A stretch of DNA of 62,843 nt from CAZJAD01 sp964543855 (GCA_964543855.1 CAZJAD010000004.1:1-62843), one strand, 5' to 3'; positions 25,297 to 34,690 are shown, counted from the stretch's first letter. Numbers and translations are program-made. Notes: generated by a model from the letters alone, not told the origin.

Positions 25297-28017
25297 TTAT
25301 TTCAGGAGAACCATCTTATTAGTGCCCGAATATCCGGGCGCGGTCATGTGAACGAAATATATCCCGCTGGGCAGCGACGAGCCGTTGAAGCGTACGCGGT
25401 GAGTTCCAACCGACGCCGGGCCGTCAACCAGCGTGGCGGTCAGCCGCCCCAGTACATCGTGGACGGTCAGAGTCACATGGCCCGAGGCTCGGACTTCATA
25501 GCAGACGGTCGTTGTTGGATTAAACGGGTTCGGGAAGTTGCCCAACAGAGCGTACTGCTCGGGAACACTCGGGGCAACAGGAGGCGTTGCAGACAGCGGA
25601 TGACCACGGAACCACTCCAGAATCCTCTGGACGACGACCCGATGATGGGTCGTTGCGCTGGCGCCACAGGCTGCTTCCAAAGCAAACGCACAGTAGACAA
25701 CCTGGTAGGTGGTCGTGTCTCCATACCGGACCGCGGCCGGCCGGCCGTCGGCGTCATAAGTATAGATAACCGACGCTCCTTCCAGCGGAACGATGCGGGA
25801 TTGCTCCGCAGTGCCGTTGTTCGCACAGCTGCCAACCAACAGCAGGTTCGTCTCACCCGAGATTGGATCATCCAACACGCCTGACAACACCCGCCCCGAC
25901 GAGTCAAGACTTCCGGTGGAGCAATGGAGATAGTTGGCGTAGAACGGATCGTCTCGCAAGTCGCGATCAATCAGGCGGCCACCCAAAGCCAACTTGCCTC
26001 CCCCGTCTAAGAATGTGGCCAAGGCGGCCTGGTCGTCGGCCGTCAAAGTGGCGGTTTCTTCGTTCCCGCAACACCAGAAGATCTCCTGGTAGTACGAGAT
26101 GGTCAGAGCGTCCAGCGGGCCATCCGCCACGGTACTCCAGCTGTCGAATGGGACACCCAGCTCCTCGAAATCACCCGAGAACTGAGCATCATAGTAAAGT
26201 CCGCCATCATCGTCCACGAACAAGAGCGGTGGGCGTTCGACTGGAATCTGGAAATCTATTGACACTTCGTACCCAGTCTCCGTCGTCAAGCCAAGCGTAA
26301 GATCCGCCACATAGGGTTGCTCGATCGTGTTATCTGCGGAAATCTCGACCGGAAAATCCCAGTTATCCGTTTCTGCTCCAGGCAGCAGATCGCCAAAGTA
26401 TATCGAATCCTCGGAGACAGTCAGGTGGGGATCGTCTGTCTGAACCAAACCACGAATACCGAGGGCGGTCGCCCAGTTCTCTGCGTTTTCGATCGTAATG
26501 ATGAGTTCCGCCGTCTCATTGCGTTCGAGCCGCCCATCGCCATCATCATCCCCGGTTAAGGTAATGTCGATGACAGACAAGTGAGGAAAGCGGGTTCCGA
26601 CCATGTTCGATGCGCTGATTCGGCCGTGACCGAGCTTGCCCTCAAGCCCCGGATTCAGCGCGTCGATATTGACACAGTTATCGTATATAAGGGTCTCCAT
26701 TTCGGCATTGGTCAGCTCTGGCATCATAGTCCACACCAGAGCGGCCACACCTCCGGCGTTCGGGGCTGACATCGAGGTCCCTCCCCAGCCGGAGCCACCG
26801 TAGCCATCAATAACCGTGGACCAAATGGGGTGGTCACCGGGTGCACAAATGTCCACCCAGGTCCCGCGGTTCGACCAAGACGAAAGACGGTCGCTTTCGT
26901 TGGTCGAAGCGACCGATATCACATGGGGATGACAAGCGGGATACTGCATCTGCTCACTGCCATCGTTGCCTGCTGCACCGAAAAGAAGGCAACCGTTGTC
27001 CCAGGCTCCCTGAATTGCTTCCCTTTCAGCCTGACTGGCACCGGTGCTTCCATAGGACATCGTGATGATCTTAGCACCCATGGCGGCCGCATAGATGATC
27101 GCGGGAGTGCTCGCGACTATGTAGCCGTTGCCATCGCTGGCTGCGATGCCTGCGCGGATGGCCATAGCGCGGAACCTCCATCCTGCGCCGGCAACACCAA
27201 CTTGGTTGTTCCCGCGAGCAGCCATCAGGCCCAGGCAGTGCGTGCCGTGAGGCTCCAAGCCGAAGGGATCGTTATCCGGGTCGTCGCAATCCTCGCCGGC
27301 GGCACAATTCCCCTGGTTGTCGATGAAGTCCCAGCCGATGAAGTCGTCGACATAACCGTTGCCATCGTTGTCAATCCAATCGATTTCCTCCGGATCGCCG
27401 GGAATATCGTCCCATATCCACGGAACACCGTCGCCGTTGAGATCCTCGCCTGGATTCACCCACAGATTCGGAGTCAGATCCTCGTGATTCCAGTCGGTAC
27501 CCGTATCAATCGCACAAACGATAATCGTCGAATCGCCGGTTCCGATGTCCCAGGCGATGTCGCACCCCATGATGACCTTGTCCCACTGATGTCCCCAAAG
27601 TGGATCATTTGGAGTTCGAAGGATCTTCTGCATGAGGTTTGGTTCTGCCCACTTCACATAGGCATTCGCTTCAAAATCCGGGATCATGGAAAGGACATCC
27701 ATCGCCTCCGGGAAGTACAGAACATAGAGACGACCGAAATCAGGTGGATAGTCCAGTCGCGACAGAATCCCGTCCGGCACGAGCCTCTTGGCCTCATAAA
27801 CCTGATAGGTGGCCAGCAGTTCGTCCACTGATGAAATCCCCATCGAGACGGTTCCATCATCCAGGGTCACCGGAGTCCTTGCGCCAACCGATGCCTTGAA
27901 ATTCACAATCAGGTGCCCCGGCAGCCACTCGTCGTTTTCATACGGTGCGCCAAAAACCAGGCAAGGCACCAGCAGTGCGAGTAGCGGCCAAACAGCCTTG
28001 CTCCATTGAAATCGCAT
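25297..28017 (-). CDS. Secreted subtilisin-like (S8) serine protease with sorting domain
   Basis: A 906-residue exported protease. ATG 28017 is chosen because GGAGG lies seven bases upstream; the signal peptide is AVWPLLALLVPCLVFGAP. A propeptide-like region (about 30-125) precedes the S8 domain (about 140-440) with Asp171 (CAIDTGTDWNHEDL), His257 (LEPHGTHCLGL), oxyanion Asn351 (GAAGND) and Ser415 (GGTSMSAPNAGG), so it should be active. Acidic loops such as DLNGDGVPWIWDD probably bind calcium. A beta domain (about 450-570), a 210-residue Rossmann-like module (from LLFVDDDGGLYYD) and a C-terminal sorting domain (NFPNPFNPTTTVCYE, LGRLTATL, LPSGIYFVHM) follow. Monocistronic, with its own promoter and terminator. 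Confidence 0.93.
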   Translation of the reverse strand: MRFQWSKAVWPLLALLVPCLVFGAPYENDEWLPGHLIVNFKASVGARTPVTLDDGTVSMGISSVDELLATYQVYEAKRLVPDGILSRLDYPPDFGRLYVLYFPEAMDVLSMIPDFEANAYVKWAEPNLMQKILRTPNDPLWGHQWDKVIMGCDIAWDIGTGDSTIIVCAIDTGTDWNHEDLTPNLWVNPGEDLNGDGVPWIWDDIPGDPEEIDWIDNDGNGYVDDFIGWDFIDNQGNCAAGEDCDDPDNDPFGLEPHGTHCLGLMAARGNNQVGVAGAGWRFRAMAIRAGIAASDGNGYIVASTPAIIYAAAMGAKIITMSYGSTGASQAEREAIQGAWDNGCLLFGAAGNDGSEQMQYPACHPHVISVASTNESDRLSSWSNRGTWVDICAPGDHPIWSTVIDGYGGSGWGGTSMSAPNAGGVAALVWTMMPELTNAEMETLIYDNCVNIDALNPGLEGKLGHGRISASNMVGTRFPHLSVIDITLTGDDDGDGRLERNETAELIITIENAENWATALGIRGLVQTDDPHLTVSEDSIYFGDLLPGAETDNWDFPVEISADNTIEQPYVADLTLGLTTETGYEVSIDFQIPVERPPLLFVDDDGGLYYDAQFSGDFEELGVPFDSWSTVADGPLDALTISYYQEIFWCCGNEETATLTADDQAALATFLDGGGKLALGGRLIDRDLRDDPFYANYLHCSTGSLDSSGRVLSGVLDDPISGETNLLLVGSCANNGTAEQSRIVPLEGASVIYTYDADGRPAAVRYGDTTTYQVVYCAFALEAACGASATTHHRVVVQRILEWFRGHPLSATPPVAPSVPEQYALLGNFPNPFNPTTTVCYEVRASGHVTLTVHDVLGRLTATLVDGPASVGTHRVRFNGSSLPSGIYFVHMTAPGYSGTNKMVLLK

Positions 28018-28078
28018 GTCAATACCTCCAAGAACTTTGGTGAGCAACGCAGCTCGAGGTCATATATCTAATCTTTTC

Positions 28079-28107
28079 AATTTACGATATCCCTCGTTTA
28101 ATGTCAA
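28079..28107 (-). promoter_or_regulatory. Promoter of the subtilisin gene
   Basis: On the minus strand a perfect TTGACA (28107-28102), 17 bp, TAAATT (28084-28079), about 62 bp before the ATG. Together with the pil-operon terminator at 28212-28244, this accounts for most of the 335-bp gap 28018-28352; nothing else was recognised there. Confidence 0.65.
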
Positions 28108-28211
28108 CCTCGGCCCTTCCCTGCCTCGTCTTCTTACACCCAATGGGTCTATCACCATATATATGCGATATTTACAGGCACCTCCATCTATCAACAGACT
28201 CCGCCAAAATG

Positions 28212-28244
28212 AACAAAAGGCCTCATGATTTGGATTGAGGCCTT
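28212..28244 (-). terminator. Terminator closing the type IV pilus gene series
   Basis: On the minus strand AAGGCCTCA (28244-28236) pairs with TGAGGCCTT (28225-28217), followed by TTTTGTTC. It lies 109 bp after the pilQ stop and is the first terminator-like structure downstream of the long pil series. Confidence 0.8.
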
Positions 28245-28352
28245 ATGATTGCGAAATGTATCGAATCCGATGATCTGACTGATGGTCCTCGCGCCCATGG
28301 ATCCGAAAAAGCGATGCGACGGCACAAGAGACGCAGCGTGAAGGTATCGGGC

Positions 28353-29588
28353 TTACTGCTGCGCCATTTTTGCCTCCACGACACGAGGTGTGACGAAGAT
28401 CATGATCTCACTTTTCTCGTGGATCGTGGAATTGTAGGTGAAAATCCGGCCAACGAGCGGGATGGCGTGCAACAGTGGGACGCGGCGCTCGACATCATCC
28501 TTCTTGGAGCGTATCACTCCACCGATGACAACGGTCTCGCCGTTGTCCACAAGCAGCTTGGTTGAAATCTGCGAAGTCAGGATGATGACTCCACCGGTGA
28601 CCGTCGCTTCTCCCGAGAGGTCGCTCACTTCAGGCTGAAGATCCATCAACACCTGGTTGTTCGGATTAATGTGCGGCGTGACTCTTAACTTGACGGCTAC
28701 ATCGTAGAACTTCGTGATGATGTTGCCCGCTTGGTCGAGAGTATTGATCGGAATCTGTTTCCCCGATATGATGGTTGCGGTCTCGTTGTCAGAGATCAAG
28801 ACGGACGGTTGGGACAGCACCTCCGCTTTCCCCTCCTCTTCGAGCGTCTTAACCATGGCTTCCAAGGCAACGCCTTTCTGCAGGCGGCCAATTGTGAATG
28901 TGCCGGTCTGGTCAGTCACTCCAAGATTCACCTCCGCCCCTGCCTTCGTCGGCTGCAGAGGATTGTCCAGATTTCCCATAGACCAATCGATGCCCACTTG
29001 TCGCATCGCCTTGGTATCGACTTCGACGACTTTGGCCTCGACCAGCACCTGGTTCATCTGGCGGTCGAGGTTCTGGATGATCTCATGGGCTGTCTCGACA
29101 TTGGCGGGAATGTCCGTCACAATCAGCGTATTGGCGCGGATATCCGCCTGGGCCTTCCCACGCTCCGTCAGAAGTTTCTGAATCACTTCACGCAAATCCT
29201 CGGCGCGGGCGTATTTGATCTGAAAGATTCCAGTTTCCAGTTTCTCATTCCGAACGGCATTCTGGATATCCTCGAGGGTTGTCACACGGATAATGCCTCG
29301 GTCCTCAACGGCGACGAAATCATTCATCTGAAGGATGTTGTCGAGCGCCTGCCGCCAAGGAACATCATTGAGCAGGACGGTCACCGGCCCTTCGACCTTG
29401 GACCCCGCCACAATGTTCATTCCGGAGAACGCCGAAATGCTTCGCAAAACGGTCCGAATATCGGCTTCCTCCACATTCAGGGAGATGTTTCCTCCGGTTC
29501 CCCGGTACGGCACGGTCTGTTGCCCGGGGAGAGCTTTGACACTTACCAGCGCAGCGATCAGTGCTGCAACGCAGATGAACTGTTTCAT
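28353..29588 (-). CDS. pilQ: Type IV pilus secretin PilQ (short form)
   Basis: A 411-residue outer-membrane secretin through which the pilus exits. The N-terminus has a short signal peptide (FICVAALIAALVSV). A secretin/TonB short N-domain follows (ISLNVEEADIRTVLRSISAF, about 35-105), then an N1/NolW domain (FQIKYARAEDLREVIQ, about 120-190) and the secretin core (VEAKVVEVDTKAMRQVGIDW, about 200-405), including VLSQPSVLISDNETATIISG and ISTKLLVDNGETVVIGG. It lacks the AMIN domains of longer PilQ proteins, which usually bind peptidoglycan. Last gene of the series, 27 bp after pilP. Confidence 0.94.
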   Translation of the reverse strand: MKQFICVAALIAALVSVKALPGQQTVPYRGTGGNISLNVEEADIRTVLRSISAFSGMNIVAGSKVEGPVTVLLNDVPWRQALDNILQMNDFVAVEDRGIIRVTTLEDIQNAVRNEKLETGIFQIKYARAEDLREVIQKLLTERGKAQADIRANTLIVTDIPANVETAHEIIQNLDRQMNQVLVEAKVVEVDTKAMRQVGIDWSMGNLDNPLQPTKAGAEVNLGVTDQTGTFTIGRLQKGVALEAMVKTLEEEGKAEVLSQPSVLISDNETATIISGKQIPINTLDQAGNIITKFYDVAVKLRVTPHINPNNQVLMDLQPEVSDLSGEATVTGGVIILTSQISTKLLVDNGETVVIGGVIRSKKDDVERRVPLLHAIPLVGRIFTYNSTIHEKSEIMIFVTPRVVEAKMAQQ

Positions 29589-29615
29589 GATACCTTCTCC
29601 ACCACGGCACCCGTT

Positions 29616-30254
29616 TTATTTGTTCTCTTTCGTACCCTCACCAGCCCTGACTGTCAGCGTGACCCGCTCGACCTCGCCGAATTCCACAAGCTGAAAGACA
29701 GCCTTTGTCTGGGTCACGGTCACGATCTTTCCTCGAAACACAGAATCTCCTTCACGAAGAAAGAAGTTGTTACCATCTTTGTCCCTCACCATTGCCAAGT
29801 ACTGACCACCACTCCAGACCACTCCGGTCAGAACGGCTCCATCGACGCGCAACAGATCGGTTTTGATGTCCTCGTCTGCCTTGCCTTGCGATATCAGCGG
29901 GCGGAACGGATCCCTTCGCCCTCGTGAATCATAAGCGAAGGGGTCTTCGCGGCGAAGGCTCGACCTCCGTGGCGCCACCTGGTTGGCCGCTCCAGAAGAG
30001 GGTGCTCTCGTCTCGCTTGGAGGGACCACCGTCGGGATATGGCCCGCGACGGCAGTCGAGTCCGTGACTGTGACAACTCCTTCTCGTTTCGGAGACGAGG
30101 ACTTCTCGTTCTGCCCGAAAGCAGTGCTCCCGCCCATCAAGACAACAAGAACCAGAAGGGCACTCACGCAAACATGCATTTTGCCGCAGATTGACTGAGA
30201 CCGCCTGCCGACTTCGGGGCCCGAGCAAGCGACATTCTGCCACTTTGAATCCAT
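29616..30254 (-). CDS. pilP: Type IV pilus assembly lipoprotein-like PilP
   Basis: A 212-residue exported protein. ATG 30254 is used since AGGAG lies seven bases upstream (GTG 30257 also possible). The hydrophobic segment VSALLVLVVLMGGSTAFG lacks a lipobox cysteine, so it is probably not lipidated, unlike classical PilP. A Ser/Pro-rich linker precedes RRDPFRPLIS and the C-terminal HR beta domain (VDGAVLTGVVWSGGQYLAMV to FREGKIV-like FRGKIVTVTQTKAV), as in PilP proteins that link the inner PilNO ring to PilQ. Identity also rests on its place between pilO and pilQ. Confidence 0.85.
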   Translation of the reverse strand: MDSKWQNVACSGPEVGRRSQSICGKMHVCVSALLVLVVLMGGSTAFGQNEKSSSPKREGVVTVTDSTAVAGHIPTVVPPSETRAPSSGAANQVAPRRSSLRREDPFAYDSRGRRDPFRPLISQGKADEDIKTDLLRVDGAVLTGVVWSGGQYLAMVRDKDGNNFFLREGDSVFRGKIVTVTQTKAVFQLVEFGEVERVTLTVRAGEGTKENK

Positions 30255-30267
30255 CACAGAACTCCTG

Positions 30268-30891
30268 TTAACTCCGCTTCGCAGCCGGTTTTCGGGTCTG
30301 TGGGCTCTCTGGAGTCGACACCGTGCCTGGTGAGCCCAGGGGCTTGAAGATATAGATTGTCGCCAGGAATTCCGCTTCCACGGTGTTCACCGACCTTCCT
30401 TTGCGGGGCGCCCAAGCCGTTGTTCTGAGCTCCGAGATGCTCACGATGCGCGGCAGCGCGGCGACCCTGGAAAGGAACTGCCCCAAGCGATGATAGGTGG
30501 ACAGCGTCTTGACTCGAATCGGATTCTCCCAATAGTACGGATGCTCGACGGCATCCAGCGGCCGGAAAAGAAGAAAGGTCACTTCGCTACTCCGACCGGC
30601 AAGGGTGATCCTCTTGAGCAAATCATCCATCTCCTTTTCCGTTGGCAGCAGCTCAAGGGCGGCTTCCCAGTTGACGGTCAATTGGGCGTAGGTTGCCTGG
30701 AGAGTATGGTAACTCTTCGCCACGCGTCTGCCTCGTTCCAGGCGTTCCCGCTCCTGTTTGAGTTTCTCGGCTGATTGCTTGATCGCCTCGCTCCTCGGCC
30801 CATAGACATAGTTGGAGTATCCGTAGACGAGGGCTATCGCCAAGCCGCCAAGAAGCAGCCATTTCTGAATGGCTGGGTTGCGCAGTTTCAC
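30268..30891 (-). CDS. pilO: Type IV pilus assembly protein PilO
   Basis: A 207-residue bitopic inner-membrane protein. One N-terminal helix (WLLLGGLAIALVYGYSNYVY) is followed by a coiled coil (AIKQSAEKLKQERERLERGR) and a ferredoxin-like domain containing LPTEKEMDDLLKRITLAGR and LSTYHRLGQFLSRVAALPRI, hallmarks of PilO. It pairs with the PilN part of the PilM-PilN fusion. The GTG start is served by GGAGG made from the glycine codons at the end of the upstream lipoprotein gene, whose stop is 2 bp before it. Confidence 0.93.
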   Translation of the reverse strand: MKLRNPAIQKWLLLGGLAIALVYGYSNYVYGPRSEAIKQSAEKLKQERERLERGRRVAKSYHTLQATYAQLTVNWEAALELLPTEKEMDDLLKRITLAGRSSEVTFLLFRPLDAVEHPYYWENPIRVKTLSTYHRLGQFLSRVAALPRIVSISELRTTAWAPRKGRSVNTVEAEFLATIYIFKPLGSPGTVSTPESPQTRKPAAKRS

Positions 30892-30893
30892 CG

Positions 30894-31349
30894 TTAGCCT
30901 CCCCCTCCCGAACCGACGGATGCGAACTGGGTCAAGTTCACCGACGGACAGATGAAATTGCCGCCCGCTTGCACCGTCGCTCCACCCACCCAGGAGAATG
31001 TCTTATCACGGTAGTAGTAGCTCACGGCGACATCGCCCATATAGTGATACGTGATTTTTCCTGTGATTGCATCCCGTTCACTTCCCAGATACAGGGTTCC
31101 TTCGAAGTGGCCGTTTTCGTCCGTATAGAACCAGCGATCGGGACCCTCGTACGGCACATCACTGGAAGGATCCGATTCAAGCAGGACGGCCACACCTTGC
31201 ACGCCCTGGGCCTCCGTTTCATCCACGAACACCCATCCCGAGAGCATCGCCGCGTCCGGGTACTCATCAATGCCCTCGGTACAACCTGATACGAGAAGAA
31301 TAATGGCGATCATGTACAACATAAGGGCAAGGGGGCTATACCTTTCCAT
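30894..31349 (-). CDS. Small lipoprotein inserted between pilMN and pilO
   Basis: A 151-residue lipoprotein: a hydrophobic leader ending ILLVSGCTEG (lipobox cysteine about 23), then a carboxypeptidase-regulatory-like beta-sandwich (AMLSGWVFVDETEAQGVQGV, then WFYTDENGHFEGTLYLG), and a glycine tail. GGAGG lies five bases before the ATG. pilN and pilO are normally adjacent, so this is an extra component; an accessory alignment-complex or outer-membrane lipoprotein role is inferred only from position. Confidence 0.75.
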   Translation of the reverse strand: MERYSPLALMLYMIAIILLVSGCTEGIDEYPDAAMLSGWVFVDETEAQGVQGVAVLLESDPSSDVPYEGPDRWFYTDENGHFEGTLYLGSERDAITGKITYHYMGDVAVSYYYRDKTFSWVGGATVQAGGNFICPSVNLTQFASVGSGGGG

Positions 31350-31426
31350 GGCCTCCTCCAGAAAATATGGTGTCGACTCAGAGAATTATCCAAACAGCCC
31401 AAGGTTCGCACAGCGTTCCTCACACC

Positions 31427-33127
31427 TTACGGTTTTTTCTGCTGGGCGGCGCGGGCTTCTCGAACCGCGCGTGTGCCTTGAGCGACCAAGTCCTCTTTTT
31501 CCGGCGATGCGGCGATATCCGCTGACGCCGATTTGATTTGTGCCGTCAGCGTGAACTTCGTCACTCCCGTGTTGGCGATTTCGGCCTTTTCGGTCACAGT
31601 CAAGTTAACATTCGTGAAGTAAGGCGATTCAACCAAATTCCCCATCAATTCCGCCACCTTCAAATTGGAGGAAGTCACGCCATCCAGAACCAGAGACCCG
31701 CCTCCCGCGCCCTCTTCCCGAACAGATGTCAACCAAGTCAGACTGGGCAGGGCTCGGTTTATTTCATCCAGAAGGTGAATTCGCAGAAAGCGGTCATGGT
31801 CAAGTTGCTCAATCAAAGTAATCCGCTTGGCAATGTCAGCCCGCTTCGCCGTCAACTCTTCGACAACGGCGATCTTGTCCGCGTAGAGTGCCGCCTCCTG
31901 CTGAACTTCGACCAAGCGCTTCTTCAGGATCCCAAGCTTGTTCTCCTGGACGACGGTCGCAATCACCATCACCAAGAGCAGAATCGCGAAACCGAGAATC
32001 GGTAAGACAACGGACGCTCCAGTCAGGTGGTCCTTCTTGCCGTCCTTCTGCTCCTCCGGTGGCAGAAGATTGAATCCCGGGTAGCTGTCTCCTAAGCCCC
32101 GAAGAGCCAGTCCGACCGCTGTCGTCAAATCCGGCGCCACGAGCTTGAGGTCGTCCTCTCGACCGTCCGCTCGGGATGCAAAGCGCAGGGGATCCGCCAA
32201 CTCCACATCCGTACCGAGCTTCTCACTGAGCACCGGGACGATCCCAGGCAGATGCGCGCCCCCTCCGCAGAGAAGGACACGCGATACAGGCTGCTCCGCT
32301 GCCGGACCGAAATTCGCGGGAAACGCCCGAAGAGCAGAGTCCGCCAGCCTTTCGCCGGCATGTTGAGCAATCTCCTGAAGAGCGATCTCGTCGCCTTGGG
32401 AGTGTTTCTCACTCGACAGAAGCGCGACGGCCCGCTCAAAGGTAATTCCGCGGCGACGGATCAGTCCCTCGATGTAGGTTCTGCCGGCGACATTGATGTC
32501 ACGGGAACCTTCGAATCGACCGGATTGGAAAAGGACCATCGTCGAGGCCTGAAATCCAATCTGAAGGACTGCCAGGGTCGTCTGGCTGTCAAGTTCTCCG
32601 TTTTCGATCAAGGTGGCCTGCAGTGCAAAAGGCTCCACATCCAAGAGAGACGGTTTGCATCCTGCGTCACGGAGTGCATCGGCCATCGAATACACGAGGT
32701 CATTCTTCGCGGCGACCAGCAGAACCTGCATTCCTTCTGAATCGAGGTCCGGGGGAAGAGAAGCGTAATCCAATGTCACTTCGCGCACATCAAAGGGAAG
32801 ACTCTGTTCGGCCTCATAGGGGATCGCGGCGGCCAGTTCGTCCTCGGACATCTGATCCGTCACGATTTTCTTTATCATCACTCCCTTGCCATAGACCGCC
32901 GTCGCCACATCCTTCCCACGTGTCTTTGCAGTGGTGACCATCCGCGATAGTGTCTGGCCGACCTGAACGCCGTCCATGATCTGATAATCGACAATACTCC
33001 CATGAGGGAGCGGCTCGACGTGATAGTGCTCGAGCTCAATGCCTGTCTTCGACCTCTTCAGGACGACGATTTTTATGCGGTGGGTGCCAATATCCACACC
33101 GACTGCTCGCTTGGCACGCCCAACCAT
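31427..33127 (-). CDS. pilM: PilM-PilN fusion protein
   Basis: A 566-residue fusion. Residues about 10-350 are the actin-like ATPase PilM (RAKRAVGVDIGTHRIKIVVL, LAAAIPYEAEQSLPF, RVLLCGGGAHLPG). Residues about 355-545 are PilN: the motif GFNLLPPEEQ, normally the cytoplasmic N-terminal peptide of PilN that binds PilM, is in the linker, followed by one membrane helix (VVLPILGFAILLLVMVIATV), a coiled coil and the periplasmic domain (LPSLTWLTSVREEG). ATG 33127 has GAGGG eight bases upstream. The fusion fixes the PilM:PilN ratio at 1:1. No frameshift or stop at the junction. Confidence 0.92.
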   Translation of the reverse strand: MVGRAKRAVGVDIGTHRIKIVVLKRSKTGIELEHYHVEPLPHGSIVDYQIMDGVQVGQTLSRMVTTAKTRGKDVATAVYGKGVMIKKIVTDQMSEDELAAAIPYEAEQSLPFDVREVTLDYASLPPDLDSEGMQVLLVAAKNDLVYSMADALRDAGCKPSLLDVEPFALQATLIENGELDSQTTLAVLQIGFQASTMVLFQSGRFEGSRDINVAGRTYIEGLIRRRGITFERAVALLSSEKHSQGDEIALQEIAQHAGERLADSALRAFPANFGPAAEQPVSRVLLCGGGAHLPGIVPVLSEKLGTDVELADPLRFASRADGREDDLKLVAPDLTTAVGLALRGLGDSYPGFNLLPPEEQKDGKKDHLTGASVVLPILGFAILLLVMVIATVVQENKLGILKKRLVEVQQEAALYADKIAVVEELTAKRADIAKRITLIEQLDHDRFLRIHLLDEINRALPSLTWLTSVREEGAGGGSLVLDGVTSSNLKVAELMGNLVESPYFTNVNLTVTEKAEIANTGVTKFTLTAQIKSASADIAASPEKEDLVAQGTRAVREARAAQQKKP

Positions 33128-33177
33128 ATTTGGTGCCCTCAATCTTCAGGAGCGATGGACAGCTGTCCGGACTCCTG

Positions 33178-34302
33178 TTACCCTTGCCCTTTCTGAAGAT
33201 CCCCCGTCGAAAACGCTCTCCGCGGAAAACGGAAGCGGAAAAGATTCCCTGTTTCGGGACCACTCTCTACGACGATCGTACCACCGAGTGATTCTGCGAG
33301 CATCTTCGCGATGGCGAGACCAAGCCCTGTGCCAACGACCTTGCCGGCCGCCTGCCCGCGGAAGAAACGTTCGAAGATGTGCGGAATCTCATCCTGCGGA
33401 ATTCCGGGGCCATTGTCTTCAACCGATACCTGCAACGCCTCTTCCGAATCCTCGACCGAGAGTCTGACGTTGCCCCCCGGAGGAGTGTAAACGATGGCGT
33501 TCTGCAAGAGATTGACCAGAATGCGACGCAGATGGTCGTGAGACGCCATAACTGGGCCCCGCACGGCGCCGAAGTTTGTCTCCACATGGAGACGCCGCCG
33601 CTCAGCCTCCGGCATGAAATCTCTGAGCACGCTCTCGATTACACCGATCACATCCACGACCTCGCTCGGACCATATAGGTAGTCTATCTCCAATCGGCGG
33701 TAGTCAAGGAGGTCCTCGGTGAATTTTGCCAACCGGTCCACCTCTTCGTCAATGATCTGCACATAGCGGGCGCGGCGCACATCGTCGATTCCCGGGTGCT
33801 GATAGAGCGTGTAGACATGCCCTTTGATCAGCCCAAGAGAGGTTCGCAGCGCAAAGTCCAGAGCTGCCCGGTGTTCTTCCGCGACATCCCAGAGTCGGCT
33901 GCCAAGAACGGTCTCTTGCGAAACATCCCGGACAATTCCCACAATCGCCCCAAGGTCACCGTCGGATGCGACACGAGCCTGGCGGCACTCGGCAGTGCGT
34001 GAGCCTCCATCAGCCGGCTGGAAGACAACGGTCGTGCGCTCCGGTCGGCCATCTTGAATAATCAACTCTACGGCCCGACGAGCCATTGGGATGCTGTCGA
34101 CCGACAAATCGTCGTAGTAACTCGTTCCAACGAGACTCTCCTCAGATTTCCCCATCAGTTGGCAGAAGACCGAGTTAGCGGCCACATACCTGCCCTCGGA
34201 ATCGAGCAGGAAGATCCCGTCGGGAGCGGCGTCGACGACTTTGTCCCAGAGGCCGACATCGGGCAGACTCTCGAGACCGGACCCAGCTTCTCTTTCAAGC
34301 AT
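33178..34302 (-). CDS. PAS-domain histidine kinase homologue lacking the phospho-acceptor His
   Basis: A 374-residue cytoplasmic protein. A PAS domain (about 18-135: AAPDGIFLLDSEGRYVAANS) precedes a dimerisation region. The H-box position reads ALDFALRTSLGLIKGH, where family consensus is SHELRTPL; the histidine is replaced by Phe150. The ATPase domain is complete: N-box LRRILVNLLQNAIVYTPPGG, G1 SVEDNGPGIPQDE, F-box IFERFF and G2 GTGLGLAIAKML. It may therefore bind and hydrolyse ATP and phosphorylate another protein in trans, or act as an allosteric sensor. Its ATG overlaps the end of the receiver gene by 8 bp. Confidence 0.85.
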   Translation of the reverse strand: MLEREAGSGLESLPDVGLWDKVVDAAPDGIFLLDSEGRYVAANSVFCQLMGKSEESLVGTSYYDDLSVDSIPMARRAVELIIQDGRPERTTVVFQPADGGSRTAECRQARVASDGDLGAIVGIVRDVSQETVLGSRLWDVAEEHRAALDFALRTSLGLIKGHVYTLYQHPGIDDVRRARYVQIIDEEVDRLAKFTEDLLDYRRLEIDYLYGPSEVVDVIGVIESVLRDFMPEAERRRLHVETNFGAVRGPVMASHDHLRRILVNLLQNAIVYTPPGGNVRLSVEDSEEALQVSVEDNGPGIPQDEIPHIFERFFRGQAAGKVVGTGLGLAIAKMLAESLGGTIVVESGPETGNLFRFRFPRRAFSTGDLQKGQG

Positions 34303-34690
34303 GGCCAGCCTCCGTTGCTTTGCGAGCCGTCAAGACCTCTTCAATGCGCGAGAGGAGATCGGCAGGCAGAAAAGGCTTCGTGAGGTAATCCACAGCGCCA
34401 GCATCAAATCCCTCCAAACGATCTTCCCCCTGGCCTTTGGCGGTCAAGAAGATGATCGGCATCCCGCGCGCTTCCGGCACCTGGAGCAACGCTCGAGCGA
34501 GAGCGAAGCCATCCAACTCAGGCATCATGACATCAAGAATCGCGACATCGGGCTTTTCTCGACGAACAATCTCAACGGCCTGCGCAGGCTGAGTCGTCGC
34601 CAGTACACGATACCCTTCTTCGCTCAGATTGAACTCCAGAAGATCGACATAACGCTCATCATCGTCAACAATGAGCACACTTGCTTTCAT
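34295..34690 (-). CDS. Single-domain response regulator in pil cluster
   Basis: A 131-residue receiver. Acidic pair in VLIVDDDERYVD, phospho-acceptor Asp in VAILDVMMPELDG, Thr in IIFLTAKG, Lys in YLTKPF: all key residues present. No output domain. The ATG overlaps the TGA of the DnaA-like gene (ATGA), and its own stop overlaps the kinase start, so the DnaA-like protein, receiver and kinase are translationally chained and probably work together. Confidence 0.9.
   Translation of the reverse strand: MKASVLIVDDDERYVDLLEFNLSEEGYRVLATTQPAQAVEIVRREKPDVAILDVMMPELDGFALARALLQVPEARGMPIIFLTAKGQGEDRLEGFDAGAVDYLTKPFLPADLLSRIEEVLTARKATEAGHA

Noticed and set aside
26830..27831. 333-codon plus-strand frame opposite the S8 protease
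   Set aside because: The minus-strand frame has the full catalytic triad; the antisense frame has no start signal or family.
28731..29927. 398-codon plus-strand frame opposite pilQ/pilP
   Set aside because: It spans two real genes and the gap between them on the other strand; a composition artefact.
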